Shown: positions 62,541 through 64,000 of the stretch, piece by piece
Layout of the letters: each line of letters opens with the position of its first letter
Position numbering within the stretch: the stretch's first letter is position 1
Translations under genes and position numbers: made by a program
DNA from: Azadirachta indica
Taxonomy: Eukaryota; Streptophyta; Magnoliopsida; Sapindales; Meliaceae
Reading direction: 5' to 3'
DNA length: 64,000 nucleotides
NCBI GenBank assembly: GCA_022749755.1
Contig: CM040447.1
Coordinates: forward strand, 4,548,545 to 4,612,544
The notes under the pieces: model-generated
Seen by the model: only the letters and a program-made list of their open reading frames with translations
Databases searched by the model: none
What the model was told of the DNA's origin: nothing

Positions 62541-62960
62541 TAGATATTAAAATGAATTAATAGTATTTCAAAATATAGTTTTCAGATTTGAAAAATATAA
62601 TTAAAATTAAGAAGTTGACTAGAAGAAGAAAAAATTTAGGTTTTTTTTTCAATTGAACTAAAAAGGAATGAATAGTATTCAAAATGTGGCTTTTAGATTT
62701 CAGACCTATAATTGAAAATAAGAAGATGAGAAGAAGAAAAAGAAGTTAGCAGCGGCATCAATAAGGGAGAAAAAGATGGAGAAGAAGTGGCGATAAGGAG
62801 AAAGAGAAGAAGAAGAAGACAAAGTTAGCGGCATTGGCTGTAAAGAGAAAAAGACAACAACAAGAAGAAAAGATGGAGAAGAAGCTGCGGCAAGGAGGAG
62901 GATAAGGAGGAGGACAAGAAGGAGAAGAAGTAATGGTTGCGGTAAGGAGAAAATAATAAA
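62541..62960 (+). repeat. Short direct duplication followed by GA-rich low-complexity DNA
   Basis: The block near 62541-62634 (ATGAATTAATAGTATTTCAAAATATAG..., AGAAGTTGACTAGAAGAAG) is repeated in diverged form at 62652-62745. From about 62730 to 62950 the plus strand is almost pure purine with AGAAGA/GGAGGA repeats. It may contain the end of an old element. Confidence 0.6.
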
Positions 62961-64000
62961 GTTTAGGGTTTTTTTATTTTACAATTATTTTTATTAAAGA
63001 TAACTAATTTTTATATTAATTTTTAAATTACAAATTAAAACTTATCCTTAAATATAAAAAATAATGATATTTTTTTATTTTTGATTTTAATTTGAAGTTA
63101 TAATGATTATTATACCATTTTTCAACACAACATAGATAGAAAAAAATTAATAGAAGGGGTCTTACTAACAATTATTTTTGTTTTTGGTGGCTACATTTAT
63201 TTTCAAAAACAAGGGTACAACCCGTCATTCTCCCTATTATGTTTTATTTTTTCTATCTATATCACTTTCTTTATCATAACTATTTCCATTGCTACTTTCT
63301 CTTTTTTTTCTAAACACAAAATTTCTCCAAATTATATCTAAAAAACTATCAATAAAAGCCATAATAACTACTCAAGCAAATCCCTATAATATCTACTATT
63401 GTTAGTTTCCAAAACGAGAAAATTAAACCCATTGGTCATGAGTTTAGGTTCGTATTTTCGATAATCTATATCTTGGGTGGCTTTCATTAGTAATTATGAG
63501 AAATAGTAGCTATGATGGTAGGAATTAATAGCAAATAGAAAAAGTCTTTGAAACCATAATAAGGGATTTGGTTGGCGACAAGAAAATGGCAAGAGGATTT
63601 GATGTATTTTTTTGAAAAAGATGGTAGAAGAAGTTGGTGTATTTTTTCCAACGAAAAATGGTAGAAGAGGTGTGCTGACACAGGCCGAGTAGCGGGTGAG
63701 ATAAAAACACACCTTGTTGAATGCCAAATTTCATTCGGTTCTTTGACGCAATGAATTAGATAAACGTTCTAATGGACGAGATTAGATATTGTTCTAACCC
63801 TAACAATTAGAAACACGAGTGTCAAGAAAATAATTTTATGAAGGACAAAATTAAAAGAGAATATTTTATTGAATAAAAAGATTACCCAAACAACCAGTAT
63901 AAGCTTTCTATATATAATAGAGAAAACCTAGTGTTATAAGTTAATTTAAATAAAGAAAATAACTCCTACCTAAATAAGAAAACTAGGAATTAAATAGCAA
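62961..64000. other. AT-rich intergenic to window end
   Basis: No gene recognised. Overlapping minus-strand ORFs at 63487-63734 share the same DNA in three frames and have no recognisable domain. Confidence 0.5.

Noticed and set aside
62730..62950. GA-rich region considered as a coding Lys/Glu-rich exon
   Set aside because: Frames are broken by stops and the sequence is simple purine repeat; no start, splice or domain evidence.
63487..63734. Three overlapping minus-strand ORFs near the window end
   Set aside because: Same DNA read in three frames, no domain, no splice-supported extension.
1..64000. CRISPR arrays, rRNA genes, bacterial-type operons
   Set aside because: No regularly spaced repeats with unique spacers and no rRNA signature; gene structure is plainly plant nuclear.

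Overview
The window is AT-rich nuclear DNA of a flowering plant, most likely a eudicot. The evidence is intron-rich genes with plant splice sites, plant-type GH35 beta-galactosidases, and a dense mix of Ty1/copia, Ty3/gypsy, hAT and Mutator-like (MULE) remnants. There is no operon structure, and I see no CRISPR array and no rRNA or tRNA gene. Only three loci look like functional host genes; most other open frames are chance ORFs or decayed transposon code.

Layout: (1) 1-3085 (+), the 3' part (14 exons) of a beta-galactosidase gene cut by the window edge. (2) 3.1-25.9 kb, a transposon-filled spacer. It holds a TRIM/LTR-like inverted-repeat remnant (4952-5267), an internally deleted copia element with both LTRs and a 5-bp target duplication (7666-9751), and a gypsy polyprotein relic on the minus strand (10.7-15.0 kb) broken by a ~1.2-kb repeat. 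A second copy of that repeat carries a 4.9-kb hAT element with an 8-bp target duplication (16155-21052). A MULE fragment (-) and a nested fold-back/MITE follow. (3) 25960-30205 (+), a complete 19-exon paralogue of the first beta-galactosidase (838 codons by my splicing). (4) 30.2-46.5 kb, a second transposon-rich spacer: diverged duplicated AT-rich DNA, a G-quadruplex-type tract, a degenerate MULE transposase pseudogene (36.4-39.4 kb), a Sirevirus/LTR-like repeat, and two non-autonomous hAT elements. (5) 46738-56720 (-), a complete 23-exon SNF2-family ATPase gene (1142 codons by my splicing) of the ERCC6L/PICH-CHR24 type, with an E2F-like site just upstream. (6) 56.9-64 kb, AT-rich spacer with another truncated MULE, an inverted relative of the 40-41 kb repeat, and GA-rich low-complexity DNA.

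The host genes are not known to share a pathway. The two beta-galactosidases are predicted secreted cell-wall glycosidases. They arose by a tandem duplication that now spans ~27 kb because transposons filled the spacer. The SNF2 protein is a nuclear DNA-dependent ATPase. From memory, the Arabidopsis relatives BGAL10 and CHR24 lie close together on chromosome 5, so this may be conserved microsynteny.

I did not find a convincing undescribed biological system. The most interesting points are the paired cysteine loss in both beta-galactosidases, duplicated N-terminal exons in the SNF2 gene, a tandemly duplicated terminus in a hAT element, and a clean small deletion-derivative copia element. All coordinates come from reading by eye; splice sites were chosen by GT/GC-AG rules, frame continuity and family similarity.
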